Source: Asticcacaulis sp. ZE23SCel15 (GTDB lineage Bacteria > Pseudomonadota > Alphaproteobacteria > Caulobacterales > Caulobacteraceae). From it: a stretch of DNA of 64,000 nucleotides. Positions 40,942-51,100 of the stretch are shown here, in pieces. The translations under genes were made by a program, and so were the position numbers. Numbering within the stretch: position 1 is the stretch's first letter; every line of letters starts with the position of its first letter. The DNA is taken from NCBI RefSeq assembly GCF_030505395.1, contig NZ_CP130044.1, positions 3,605,001 to 3,669,000 on the forward strand. Direction: 5' to 3'. The notes below the pieces were generated by a model. It saw nothing but the letters and a program-made list of their open reading frames with translations, was not told the DNA's origin and searched no databases.

Positions 40942-41319
40942 ATGGAAACCCCAAATCTGCAAGTAGAGGCCCCCGCCTCACCGCGCTTTAAATCCTATCA
41001 TCACTTCTTCGACTACTATCTGAGCCATAACCGCCCGGTGTTGGCGAAGGGTATGCACTACGTCGCCAGCGCCATAGGGGCAGTGTCGCTGCTGATCGCC
41101 ATTTGGGACGGCAAGCCGATGGCGCTCGTGGCCGGGATCGTGATCGGTTACGCATTGGCGTGGATTGCGCATAGTTTTGTGGAACGCAATGATGCCGGAA
41201 ATATCATCCAGCCGTTTTGGGCGTTGCTGGCCGATTATCACATGGTCTTCCTGAAGCTGACGGGGCAGCTTGACGCCCGGCGCCGCGCGGCCTTTCATGA
41301 CCACGATTACCGGCCCTAG
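40942..41319 (+). CDS. DUF962/Mpo1-like membrane protein
   Basis: 125 residues with two membrane spans (about 38-56 and 60-77). It has the Mpo1/DUF962 signature: FFDYYLSHNRPVLAKGMHYVASAIG, GYALAWIAHSFVERN and a C-terminal H..DY. Mpo1 in yeast is an Fe(II)-dependent dioxygenase that alpha-oxidises 2-hydroxy fatty acids; the histidines are conserved here. By analogy a lipid-modifying role is possible. Single gene. Confidence 0.8.
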   Translation: METPNLQVEAPASPRFKSYHHFFDYYLSHNRPVLAKGMHYVASAIGAVSLLIAIWDGKPMALVAGIVIGYALAWIAHSFVERNDAGNIIQPFWALLADYHMVFLKLTGQLDARRRAAFHDHDYRP

Positions 41320-41334
41320 TCAGACCCGTCGCAA

Positions 41335-42084
41335 TCAGACCTTAAACGCCTTAAACCAGTCCTCAAGGCTTTGCGCCTGCGCCCGGTGGGCCTCTGCGCG
41401 GGCGCGAGCTTCGGCATCATCCCCCCAGGTTTCGGCCTGAAACGCCTCACCGATGCGCGACAGGCTGTGCGCTTCATCGCCCGTCACGCGCCCCTTGAAC
41501 AAAGCCAGCGCCAGTATGACCGATCCGAACAGTGGCGTCGCCGCCATGATCCCGGCCCGTTCATAGGTGCTGGCCTGCGCCACCAGTTCCTTTAGCGCCG
41601 CCACGGTCGCTTCCGGTTGCGGCTTATGGACAATCGACAGGTTCTGCTCGAACCGCAGGCCCAGTTCTTTTTCGGCCCAACCCAGCACCGGGTCCCAGCC
41701 CGCGGATTCGCGCGCGGTCAGCTCGGCCGGATAATCTGCCGGATAGCACAGCAGATCGGTTTCGGCGTATCGGCTGATTTCACTCAGCGTTTCCTCCAGC
41801 GTATCGCCCATACGGTCGATAGCGGCGTAAGCGAGGCGCGTCAGGGGCATGTCATTAAATTCAACCACCTCACCGACCGCGTTCCATTCCGCCGCGACCT
41901 TAGCGGCCAGCGCAAAATTGGGCAGGGCCAGAGTTTTGCCCGCCGGTGTCTTGGCTGGGCGGCCATCCAGCGTTACGGCAAAACCTTCGGTCGTTTGCGC
42001 AAACGCGGCCTCTTTCCAGAAGCGCTTGGGGCGGAAACCGATTTTATCAGCGTCTTTGGCGGGTTTATCTTTGGGTTCGTTCAT
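41335..42084 (-). CDS. ATP12-family chaperone
   Basis: 249 residues from ATG 42084. KRFWKEAAFAQTTEGFAVTLDGRPAKTPAG, EWNAVGEVVEFNDMPLTRLAYAAIDRM, RYAETDLLCYPADYP and VILALALFKGRVTGDEAHSLSRIGEAFQAETWGDD are the ATP12 family pattern. Mitochondrial Atp12 binds the F1 alpha subunit during ATP synthase assembly; alphaproteobacteria carry a homologue with a similar proposed role. It is last in a cluster crcB-rluC-HAD-ATP12 that is typical of the class. Confidence 0.92.
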   Translation of the reverse strand: MNEPKDKPAKDADKIGFRPKRFWKEAAFAQTTEGFAVTLDGRPAKTPAGKTLALPNFALAAKVAAEWNAVGEVVEFNDMPLTRLAYAAIDRMGDTLEETLSEISRYAETDLLCYPADYPAELTARESAGWDPVLGWAEKELGLRFEQNLSIVHKPQPEATVAALKELVAQASTYERAGIMAATPLFGSVILALALFKGRVTGDEAHSLSRIGEAFQAETWGDDAEARARAEAHRAQAQSLEDWFKAFKV

Positions 42085-42111
42085 GGGCTTCACATAGGAT
42101 GCCCTGGCGTT

Positions 42112-42789
42112 TTACGCAACCGCGCGGGCCTCAAAAGCATTCAATGCGCCATCCAGCTCATTGAAATCATGCACGATCTGGTGGGCACCGGCGGCGTCCA
42201 GTTCCTCAACCGTATGAAAACCCCACGACACCCCAATGGCATAGGCGCGGGCATCTATGGCCATACGCATATCAAACGACGCATCACCGATCATCAGGGT
42301 CTGGGAAGCATCAACCCCCAATACACGCATGTTTTCCGTCACCATAAACGGGTGCGGCTTCGAGGGGCCATCATCACCGCAATAGGTGGCATCGAACAGG
42401 TCGCGCCAGCCAAACACATCCAGCACGCGGTTGACTCCGCGGCGCGATTTGCCGGTCGCCATGCCGATCAGCCAGCCTTCGGCCTTAAGGCGCAGTAAGG
42501 TCGCCTCGGCTCCGGGATAGAGGATTTCGCGGAAATCAGGATCAGCATGAAAGCGCAGGAACGCTTGTTTATATTCATGGGCATAGGCGTCGATCAGGGC
42601 CGCATCAGCCTCTGGCCGCAGGTGTTGCAGGGCCTCAACCAGCGACAGGCCGACAATGTGGCGCGCCTCTTCGTAGGGCGGCGGCTCAAGACCTACGGCC
42701 TTGGCCCCTTCGTTCAGGGCCTGCAAAATAGGGCCGCGGCTGTCCACCAAGGTGCCATCGACATCAAAAACCGCCAGCTTCAAACTCAT
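42112..42789 (-). CDS. HAD-superfamily hydrolase (phosphoglycolate phosphatase-like)
   Basis: 225 residues. The HAD motifs are FDVDGTLVDS (motif I, nucleophile D), GMATGKSRRG (motif II region), and PHPFMV...LMIGDASFDMRMA (motifs III/IV). The cap (about 17-85) is of the helical IA type. The substrate is a small phosphate ester not identifiable here. Located in the crcB-rluC-HAD-ATP12 cluster. Confidence 0.88.
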   Translation of the reverse strand: MSLKLAVFDVDGTLVDSRGPILQALNEGAKAVGLEPPPYEEARHIVGLSLVEALQHLRPEADAALIDAYAHEYKQAFLRFHADPDFREILYPGAEATLLRLKAEGWLIGMATGKSRRGVNRVLDVFGWRDLFDATYCGDDGPSKPHPFMVTENMRVLGVDASQTLMIGDASFDMRMAIDARAYAIGVSWGFHTVEELDAAGAHQIVHDFNELDGALNAFEARAVA

Positions 42790-42922
42790 CAGGGCTTACT
42801 TTTATCTATTATGTATTTAAACAATCAATTTAGATCAAATTTGACAAATTGAAACTACAAATAACGCAAAAATTGCACATTAATGATCATACAAATTACA
42901 GCGGTAATACCAGAGCGCGATA

Positions 42923-43930
42923 TTACCGTGACCGCTTCTTGCCCGATTTGGCGAACGGGTCAGTCTCGGCTTCATCGGGTGTAAACCCAAAGCGCGCAAA
43001 GCCCGCCTCAATCACTGGATCGAGCGGTGCTTCAACAATCAACGTCCCGTGAGTCGGGTGCGGCAGTTCAATCCGGCGGTGATGCAGTTGCAGACCTAAG
43101 CCAACGCTCAGTTCGCCTGATTTTTCATCGGCATATTTCGGATCGCCCAGGATCGAATGACCGATCGCCTTCATGTGTGCCCGAAGCTGATGGGTGCGGC
43201 CGGTATGGGGACGCAGCGCCATCCATGACACGCGCGGGCCGGCGCGGGAAATGGTGACATATTCGGTCTCCGCCGCCTCAGCGCCTTGCTCTTTGATATC
43301 AGCAGGCATGACGATTTCGCGGTCGTTAAAGCCCTTTTTGATCAAAGGCGTGTCGATATAGCCTTCTTCGGGCTTAGGGTTACCCGCCACCAGCGCCCAA
43401 TAGGTCTTATGGGCTTTGCGGCGCGCAAACGCTCCGGCCAGACGGGCCGCGGCATTGGGGGTCTTACCCAGCAGCAGCACGCCGGACGTATCGCGGTCAA
43501 GGCGGTGGACCAGACGTGGGCGCTCCAGCCCTTCACCCCACGCCGACAACAGGCGATCAACGTGGTTCTTGGTCTTGGTGCCGCCCTGAACCGCCAGACC
43601 TGCCGGCTTATTGATGGCGATAACGTCTTCGTCCTCATAGAGCACCAATGATTTGGCGTACTTAATCTCATGGGGGCTGAGCATCGCCCGTTCGCGCTTT
43701 TGCTGATCCTCAGACGGTGCGGCGGGCAACGGCGGTACACGCACGGTCGATCCGGTGCTCAGGCGGGTATCGGCCTTGACCCGGCCGCCATCGACGCGCA
43801 CCTGCCCCGACCGCAGCAGCTTATTGAGCTGAATGTGGTTGATGTGCGGCCAGCGGCGCTTGAAGAACTTATCGACGCGCACGCCGTCTTCGCCATCCGT
43901 GACATAAAGGGTTTTGACTTCGTTCGACAT
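42923..43930 (-). CDS. rluC: RluC/RluD-family 23S rRNA pseudouridine synthase
   Basis: 335 residues from ATG 43930. An S4 RNA-binding domain (about 12-60, VDKFFKRRWPHINHIQLNKLLRSGQVRVDG) precedes the catalytic domain with HRLDRDTSGVLLLGK (catalytic D) and LRPHTGRTHQLRAHM. It converts uridines of 23S rRNA to pseudouridine; the exact subset is not certain. The start lies next to the crcB stop. Confidence 0.92.
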   Translation of the reverse strand: MSNEVKTLYVTDGEDGVRVDKFFKRRWPHINHIQLNKLLRSGQVRVDGGRVKADTRLSTGSTVRVPPLPAAPSEDQQKRERAMLSPHEIKYAKSLVLYEDEDVIAINKPAGLAVQGGTKTKNHVDRLLSAWGEGLERPRLVHRLDRDTSGVLLLGKTPNAAARLAGAFARRKAHKTYWALVAGNPKPEEGYIDTPLIKKGFNDREIVMPADIKEQGAEAAETEYVTISRAGPRVSWMALRPHTGRTHQLRAHMKAIGHSILGDPKYADEKSGELSVGLGLQLHHRRIELPHPTHGTLIVEAPLDPVIEAGFARFGFTPDEAETDPFAKSGKKRSR

Positions 43931-43931
43931 C

Positions 43932-44321
43932 TTAAAACACAAACTTTCGGGTCAGATAAAGACCGACAATGACGGCCCCCACCGCCAGTAAAACAGATAA
44001 TAACGCATAGCTGCTGGCCAGAACATAGTCGCGCCGCTCCAACATCTGCACGACCTCCAGCGAAAAGGTCGAAAAGGTGGTGAACCCGCCTAAAATCCCA
44101 ACGCCGACAAACAGCCGAAGACGCTCTACCTCCATCGGCGCAGGTGAGCGCATGACCACCGCCATTAGCACGCCCATCAGAAGCCCACCCAGCACATTGG
44201 CCATGAAAGTGCCATAGGGCCAGCCGCCCATCGGCAGATAAAGCGCACTGAGGCGGGCCAGACCGTACCGCCCGACCGAGCCAATCGCGCCACCCACGGC
44301 AATAAGCACCCAATTCAACAT
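43932..44321 (-). CDS. crcB: Fluoride channel FluC/CrcB
   Basis: 129 residues with four membrane spans. GGAIGSVGRYGL, the pore motif TFMANVLGGLLMG and GGFTTFSTFSLE are diagnostic. It exports fluoride from the cytoplasm as an antiparallel dimer. No fluoride riboswitch was found in front of it. It precedes rluC directly. Confidence 0.95.
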   Translation of the reverse strand: MLNWVLIAVGGAIGSVGRYGLARLSALYLPMGGWPYGTFMANVLGGLLMGVLMAVVMRSPAPMEVERLRLFVGVGILGGFTTFSTFSLEVVQMLERRDYVLASSYALLSVLLAVGAVIVGLYLTRKFVF

Positions 44322-44407
44322 GCGCTCTCATTACCTGTCTTGGCGGGCAAGGCATAGTCCTTTAGAGAGATTATATAACTGCATGACCTGATAGACGAGC
44401 CGATTTC

Positions 44408-44839
44408 ATGAGCCTTTACGGTGATTACGACCCCAAGAACATCTTCGCCAAGATTTTAAGCGGCGATATTCCGTGCGCCAAGGTCTATGAGGACTCCCGG
44501 ATTTTGAGCTTTATGGACGCCTTTCCGCAAAGCAAAGGCCATACGCTGGTGATCCCTAAAGTATCAGCGCGCAACCTGTTTGATATACGTTGCGAAGATC
44601 TGCAAAACCTGATCGCCCATACCCAAAAGATCGGCCGCGCGGTCAGATCGGCGCTGGAACCCGACGGCATCCGCATTGCTCAGTTCAATGGTGAGGCAGC
44701 CGGGCAGACCGTGTTCCATATCCATTTCCATATTATTCCCGCCTGGGATGACGCCGCCCCGCGCGCCCACGCGTCGGGCCAGATGGCCGATCTGGCCGAA
44801 CTCAAAGACCTCGCGTCCCGCATTAAAGCTAAACTATAA
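44408..44839 (+). CDS. HIT-family (histidine triad) protein
   Basis: 143 residues. AKILSGDIPCAKVYEDSRIL, then MDAFPQSKGHTLVIPK, and the triad HIHFHIIP, the HIT hydrolase/transferase core. It resembles the Hint/bacterial HIT proteins that cleave nucleoside phosphoramidates. Divergent from crcB and 10 bp before the phosphatase gene. Confidence 0.92.
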   Translation: MSLYGDYDPKNIFAKILSGDIPCAKVYEDSRILSFMDAFPQSKGHTLVIPKVSARNLFDIRCEDLQNLIAHTQKIGRAVRSALEPDGIRIAQFNGEAAGQTVFHIHFHIIPAWDDAAPRAHASGQMADLAELKDLASRIKAKL

Positions 44840-44849
44840 GGTATTTTCA

Positions 44850-45473
44850 GTGTTTTACGTTCTCCGCCACGGTCAGACCGACTGGAATGCCGCGCTCAGG
44901 CTGCAAGGCTCAACCGACATCGCGCTCAATGAGATTGGCCGTGAGCAGGCCAGAGTCGCCGCGCAGTTGCTGACCGGACAGGGCCTGACCAAGATCGTGA
45001 CCTCGCCCCTGTCGCGGGCACGGGAGACGGCGGAGATTGTCGGCCATGCTGTGGGCCTGGAGGTCGAAACCGATCCGCGCCTGATCGAGCGCAATTTCGG
45101 CGCCTTTGAAGGCCTGACCCTTCCCGAAGTCGAAGTGTTGCGCCGCGATATGGGCGAGATCATGAACCCGCAAGCTGATCTTGATGGCCGCCATTACCCG
45201 CTCGATGCCGAACCGTTGAGCGACGTGTTCACGCGCGTGTCATCGTCCCTAATCGATCACCGCAAGAACAACGAAATCAGCCTGTTTGTCTTTCACGGCA
45301 TCCCGTTCCGCGTCGTCAGCAAACTTTATCTGGGTGAAATGCACACCAGCCCTAATGCCTCGCCGGTGCGGTTTGAGCCGATGGGTGATGGCTGGCATAT
45401 GTCGCCGCTTGACCCCGGCAACACACCGCTGTCCCAACACCAGAACCTCCAGACCAGCATGGGCCGGTTTTAG
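44850..45473 (+). CDS. Histidine phosphatase (phosphoglycerate mutase-like)
   Basis: 207 residues from GTG 44850. The catalytic LRHGQTDWNAALRLQG motif lies at the start. The second part contains VTSPLSRARETAEIVG, ERNFGAFEGL and FVFHGIPFRVVSKLY (second His). It is likely a phosphatase acting on small phosphoesters. Same strand as the HIT gene, so probably co-transcribed. Confidence 0.88.
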   Translation: MFYVLRHGQTDWNAALRLQGSTDIALNEIGREQARVAAQLLTGQGLTKIVTSPLSRARETAEIVGHAVGLEVETDPRLIERNFGAFEGLTLPEVEVLRRDMGEIMNPQADLDGRHYPLDAEPLSDVFTRVSSSLIDHRKNNEISLFVFHGIPFRVVSKLYLGEMHTSPNASPVRFEPMGDGWHMSPLDPGNTPLSQHQNLQTSMGRF

Positions 45474-45806
45474 ACGTCAATTTCCGAAACAGGCGTTTCA
45501 TCTTTATGCGGCATTTGGACAAGCCATTGTCGTATATGATAGGCATTTTATATTTAAAAACTCACACCGCGATCATTTTCAGGCAAAAATCAGAGCCTGA
45601 TAACGCTATATTTGATCCATTCCGATCAGTTTCGAGCCACATCTGATCGTTTTAGCCTTGATGCGGCTTTTGCCTTACCTTACTAATTTTAGGCACTTCC
45701 GTCCGGCATACCGGAACCGACATCCACATAATGATACAAAATATAAAAATGTGAGACCAGCCAGTAAGGTAATTGGTCTCCGCGAGGCAACAAAAAGGAC
45801 CCAACC
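45474..45806. promoter_or_regulatory. Upstream region of the pectin locus with an inverted repeat
   Basis: 333 bp without a gene. An inverted repeat GAGACCA / TGGTCTC (45753-45759, 45774-45780, 14-bp spacer) lies 27 bp before the first enzyme gene and may be an operator. Several TGATC-type repeats lie at 45610-45650. A clear promoter could not be fixed. Confidence 0.45.
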
Positions 45807-48077
45807 GTGCCGAATCTTTCGCGCCGACACCTGATGATGACGGCCGCCGCGGCGGTCAGCGCCCCCCTGCTCAGCGCGCCCGCCCGCGCCGACGATGCAC
45901 GGATCGACCGCCAGCGTCTGGTTCAGCGGCACAATCCGGTTTTGATGGCAGTCGATCCTCATGCCCCGCTCATGCTGGGCAACGGCAATATCGGCTTTAC
46001 CGCCGACATCACCGGCCTTCAGACCTTCACCGAACCCTATAGTAAAATCGCGCCCCTGCTGACCGAAGCCCAATGGGCCTGGCACAGCTTCCCAAATCCC
46101 AATGGCTACACCGTCGCGGACACTCAAGTCCCGATCGAGGTGAATGGCCACACCCGCCGCTATGGCTACATTAAGGACTGGGCCGAAGCGGCGACCAATC
46201 CGGCCATGGCCTACATCCGCGAAAACCCGCACCGCTTTTCGCTGGGGCGGGTGTCGCTCGATCTGCGCGCCAGGGACGGCACGCCTGCAAAATTCGCGGA
46301 TATAAAAAACACGCATCAGACGCTGGATCTGTGGACCGGCACCCTGACCAGCCGATTTATATACGATGGCGAGGCCGTCACGGTTGTGACCCGCGTCCTG
46401 GCCGATCAGGATGCGGTCATGGCTGAGGTCACCTCGGTTTTGGTGGCACAGGGCCGATTGGGCGTGACGGTACGCTTTCCCGGTGTATCGAAATCTCTCA
46501 ATCCCGATCCGTCAGACTGGGGCAATCCCGACGGCCACACCACTACCGAAATTTCGCGCACCTCTGGCGACATTCACCTGAAGCGCCAGATCGATGACAC
46601 GGTCTATTACAGCCGCATCCATGCGCCCGGTGCCTACGTCGAAAAAGCCGAAGCCCACACCTATCGCGCCACGTCAAAAGCCAAAACCCTGACGGTCACG
46701 GCGCTGTTTGCCAATAGCGAAGCCCTCGATCTGCCCTCCCCTGCCGAGGCGAAGGTGGCCGTTGAGCATCACTGGCGCGACTACTGGTCGAATGGCGGCA
46801 TGGTCGAGCTGGCGGGTACTGCTGATCCGCGCGCGACCGAACTGGAGCGCCGGATTATTCTGTCGCAATATCTGATGGCCGTGAACGCATCGGGCGCATT
46901 CCCGCCGCAGGAAGAAGGCCTGTTTTCCAATAGCTGGAACGGTAAGTCGCACTTGGAGATGCATCCCTGGCATTCGGCGCACTTTGCCCTGTGGGGGCGA
47001 CCGCAACTATTGGAAAAAAGCCTCGGCTGGTATGTCAGCTTCTTACCAAAGGCCCGCACTCGCGCTCAGGAACAAGGCGTCAAAGGCGCGTGGTGGCCCA
47101 AGATGATCGGCCCTGATGGTGCCGACAGCCCCTCAAAAGTCTCTCCCTTCATCCTGTGGCAGCAGCCGCATCCGATCTATATGTCGGAGCTTCTGTACCG
47201 TGCGGGCGACAACGCGCGGGTGCTGAAAACCTATGGCCAACTGGTCGAGGATAGCGCCGATCTGCTGGCGTCGATCATGGTGTGGGATAAGCCGTCCGGC
47301 CGTTATCGCCTCGGCCCGCCGGTTATTCCGGTACAGGAAAACTTCCCGCCTCTGACCACCTTTAATCCGATGTTTGAACTGGCCTATTTCCGCTGGGGGA
47401 TCGAGACGGCCCAAACCTGGCGCGAACGAACGGGTAAGCCGCGCCGCGCCGACTGGGACGCCGTGCTGGCCAAATGGCCGGATCTGCCACAAAAGGACGG
47501 GCTCTACCTGCCGGTCGGCTCAGAACCCGGCTTCTGGGATAAGGCGGCAGGAACCTGCAAATCGAACGCCGTCGATGAGACGTGTCAGAACCGCGACCAT
47601 ATGTCGTTCCTGATGCCGCTCGGCTGGCTGCCGGGCCGCGATGTCGATAAACCGACCATGCGGCGCACGTTTGAGCGGATGACCCGCGACTGGGATCTGC
47701 GTCAGACCTGGGGCTGGGACTATCCGATGATGGCCATGACCGCCACGCGGTTGGGGGCGCCGGATGAGGCCATCGACTGGCTGTTTTTCGACGCCAAAAA
47801 CAACAAATTTGGCAAAAGCGGCATGACCCCGCGTGTGCATCTGGATGCCCATGCCGCCGCGTTCGTGCCAACCGCGACGGGTGCAGGCGTTCAAACCGAC
47901 GCGGGCCTTGACGGGCATGGCTATCAGCGGGCGGCGGAAACCTATTTCCCGTCAAATGGCGGACTGCTGCTGGCGATTGCCCTGATGGCCGGGGGTTGGG
48001 ACGGCCAGACCGGCCATGCCCCCGGCTTCCCCAAAGACTGGAAGGTCAGGGTCGAAGGTATCCGACCTTCGCTTTAA
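45807..48077 (+). CDS. Exported six-hairpin glycosidase-like enzyme
   Basis: 756 residues from GTG 45807. A Tat-type signal (SRRHLMMTAAAAVSAPLLSAPARA, 5-28) precedes the mature protein. The N-terminal part resembles the beta-sandwich of GH65/GH95-like enzymes. The C-terminal half has the (alpha/alpha)6 features with EEGLFSNSWNGKSHLEMHPWHSAHFALWG, WWPKMIGPDG and a HMSFLMPLGWLPG block. The family cannot be named with certainty. First gene of the pectin locus, so a role on rhamnogalacturonan side chains or the backbone is inferred. Periplasmic or secreted. Confidence 0.7.
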   Translation: MPNLSRRHLMMTAAAAVSAPLLSAPARADDARIDRQRLVQRHNPVLMAVDPHAPLMLGNGNIGFTADITGLQTFTEPYSKIAPLLTEAQWAWHSFPNPNGYTVADTQVPIEVNGHTRRYGYIKDWAEAATNPAMAYIRENPHRFSLGRVSLDLRARDGTPAKFADIKNTHQTLDLWTGTLTSRFIYDGEAVTVVTRVLADQDAVMAEVTSVLVAQGRLGVTVRFPGVSKSLNPDPSDWGNPDGHTTTEISRTSGDIHLKRQIDDTVYYSRIHAPGAYVEKAEAHTYRATSKAKTLTVTALFANSEALDLPSPAEAKVAVEHHWRDYWSNGGMVELAGTADPRATELERRIILSQYLMAVNASGAFPPQEEGLFSNSWNGKSHLEMHPWHSAHFALWGRPQLLEKSLGWYVSFLPKARTRAQEQGVKGAWWPKMIGPDGADSPSKVSPFILWQQPHPIYMSELLYRAGDNARVLKTYGQLVEDSADLLASIMVWDKPSGRYRLGPPVIPVQENFPPLTTFNPMFELAYFRWGIETAQTWRERTGKPRRADWDAVLAKWPDLPQKDGLYLPVGSEPGFWDKAAGTCKSNAVDETCQNRDHMSFLMPLGWLPGRDVDKPTMRRTFERMTRDWDLRQTWGWDYPMMAMTATRLGAPDEAIDWLFFDAKNNKFGKSGMTPRVHLDAHAAAFVPTATGAGVQTDAGLDGHGYQRAAETYFPSNGGLLLAIALMAGGWDGQTGHAPGFPKDWKVRVEGIRPSL

Positions 48078-48114
48078 CCCGCATCATTATAAAAAACGAC
48101 TGAGGAAATGCCGA

Positions 48115-51100
48115 ATGTACCGTAACCTGCGATCGAATGCCGCCCTGTGGTGCCTGCTAATGGCCGCCCCAGCCTTAAGCTACAGCCCGCAGGTTTTGGC
48201 TCAGTCGGCGGTGCCGCAGGCCACGCGCGGCCTTGCGCCGAACCTTGAGGGACAACTGGCGACACCGATGCGCTACCGGCCAGAGGGCAGCGATTTCGTT
48301 ATTCGCAATGGCGCGGAATATTTCAACCGCGCGCTATACGGTGGCCACACCGCCTTTCGCGTCGATGCCGGGGATAAGCCGGAGTTTTCGCTCTATCTGC
48401 CCGGCCGCGGCGGCAATGTCCGGTTGGGTGTGCGCACGTCTGCGGGCATGAAATGGTTCAATGATGCGGCCACTATCGAGACCCGCTACCGCCCAGGTGA
48501 GATGCTTTATACCATCCGTGACCCTCTGCTGGGGCCGAATGGCCGGATCGAGCTTGAGGTCATCGCCTATCATGCCGTTGAAGGGCTGTCGGTGCGGGCA
48601 GCGGGCCACGGTCTGGCCAAAGGGGCGGAACTGGTGTTCGCGTTTGGTGGCGGCAATGGCGTACGTGGCAAACGCGACGGCGACATCGGCACTGAAAACG
48701 TGCCGATCAGCGAATATTTCCAGTTCAAGCCGGAGGTCGCTGCCGACATCCGCTACGGCCTGACCAAACAGGGCTTTACCGCCGATGGCAAAACCGCCGG
48801 GCTAACCGGCACGGTCTCCGCCCCCGTCACAATCCGACTGGCCGACGCCGCGCAGTGGGGCGATCCGGCAGCACTGTTGGCCGCTTCCGAGGCCGCCATC
48901 AATGTGGTGGTTGGCCATGTGCCGTTGAGCGCTAAGCCGGTGTTCCTGACCGTTCAGGTCACCCGAAAAGGTGCGGCCCCGGAGTTGGGCGACTACCGCA
49001 ATGTCACGGCCGGCAATACCGGCACCGGCCCCAACACGGTCACCACCATTGCGCCCTATACTGCCAAAGATCTGTCGGCACAGTTTGATCTGAGCCGCCG
49101 CCATTTCGAGACCCTGCGCAACCGTGTGCGCACGCAAACACCTGATCCGCACCTTGATGCCGCTATGGGCGCGCTCAATGTCGCCGCCGATGCCCTGTGG
49201 GATGTCAATGACACTGGCGGCGGCATCACCCACGGCGCGATTGCCTGGCGCGCACGGCTTTTGGGCTGGCGCGGGCCCTATGCGCTCGATGCTCTGGGCT
49301 GGCACGACCGGGCGCGCCAGAACCTGAATCTGTGGACGCGCAAGCAGAATATTCAGGCCATCCCCGATCATGTGGCCTCCGCCGAAGAGGCCACCAATCT
49401 GGCCCGTAATCCGGTCGGGTTGCACACCAATGGCGACCTGTCCAACACCCACTATGATATGAACATCGGCTTTTTCGACGCCATGTTCCGCCATATCCTG
49501 TGGACCGGCGATCTGGATTATGCCCGCGAAGTCTGGCCCACGCTAGAGCGCCATCTGGCGTGGGAGCAGCGCCTGTTCCGCCGTGAGTTTGGCCCAAAGA
49601 ACGGAACTGAGAAATTGCCGCTCTATGAAGCCTATGCCGCCATCTGGGCCTCAGATGATGTGCAATATAGCGGCGGCGGGGTCGCCTACACGACCGCCTA
49701 CAACCTCTATCACAACCGCATGGCCGCCCGTCTCGCCCGCCTGATCGGCAAAGACCCCGCCCCCTATGAGGCCGAGGCCACCCTGATCGCCAAAGCCATG
49801 AAAACCCACCTGTGGATGGAAGATCGTGGCGCGTTCGGCGAATATAAGGACTATCTGGGCCAGCAGATGCTGCACCCCAGTTACGGCGTCTGGAGCTTCT
49901 ATCACACCATGGACTCCGGCGTGCCCGATGTCTTTGAGGCCGCGCGCATGGCCGCCGATATTGAGCGCAGTTTCAAGCCCCTGCCCGTCACCGGTGCGAA
50001 TGTCCCGAACGACCGGCCTTACCGGATGCTGCCCAGCACCGACTGGATGCCCTATAGCTGGTCGATCAACAATGTCGTCATGGGCGAAAACCTCCACACC
50101 GCGCTGGGGCTATGGCAGGCCGGGCGGGCCGATACGGCCTATGAGATCACCCGCGGCGGCATATTAGCCAGTTTCTTCATGGGCATCGCGCCCGGCAATG
50201 TCGGCAGCCTGAACTACCTCGATGTCTATCGCCGAGAAAGCCAGCGCGACTTTGCCGATGGGGCCGGTGTCATGTCGCGCACCGTGGTTGAGGGCCTGTT
50301 TGGCGTCAAGCCCGATGCGTTGAGCCGGACGCTGACACTCAGTCCCGGCTTTCCGGCCGAGTGGAATCATGCCCGCCTGACCCACCCAAACCTGACATTC
50401 GGGTTTAAGCGCGAGGGGCAGATTGAGACTTGGCAAGTCAGCCAAGCAGTGACCCGCTTTGATAAGGTGGTGCTCGACCTGCCCGCCCGCCGTGAGGGTG
50501 TGGAGGCGGTAACCGTCAATGGCCAGCCGGTTCAATGGACCGCCCTCAAAAGCGTCGGCGTACCAAAACTGCGCATCGAAAGCCTGCTGGGCGGGCATGC
50601 CGAAATACGCATAGTTTGGTCTGGTCAAGCCATAGACAGCACCAAAGCCTCAACCTTGGCCACCACCGCACCGTTCAGCCAGAAACGTCAGGGCGCGTTT
50701 GAATGGTACACGCTCGATGCCAAACCTACGCCACCCGCCACCTGTCCGGTCAAGGCCCCCGTCTGGGCCAGCGGCACCGCGGCGGTTGAGCAGGTCGATA
50801 TCACCTCAGCCTTCAATGATAAGGTCACGGCGATCTTTGCGCCGGGAAAATACCGTTCGCCGCGTTCCCCATTCGTGTCGCTGGCCATGCCCGCCCAGGG
50901 CATCGGGGCCTGGGCCGGTCACGTCAATGCCACCGCCAATATCGATGACACAGCGCTGAGGCAATCCGGCGGGCAGATCACGCCAATCAAGGGGCTGAAC
51001 TTTAAAACCCCGGCGGGTGAGGCCAACAACATCGCCTTCGCCTCCCTGTGGGACAACTACCCCGATCAGGTCAGTGTCAAACTAACCGGAAAAGCCAAAC

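Noticed and set aside
44322-44407. Possible fluoride riboswitch upstream of crcB
   Set aside because: The conserved crcB-motif bases could not be found in the 86-bp space on the minus strand.
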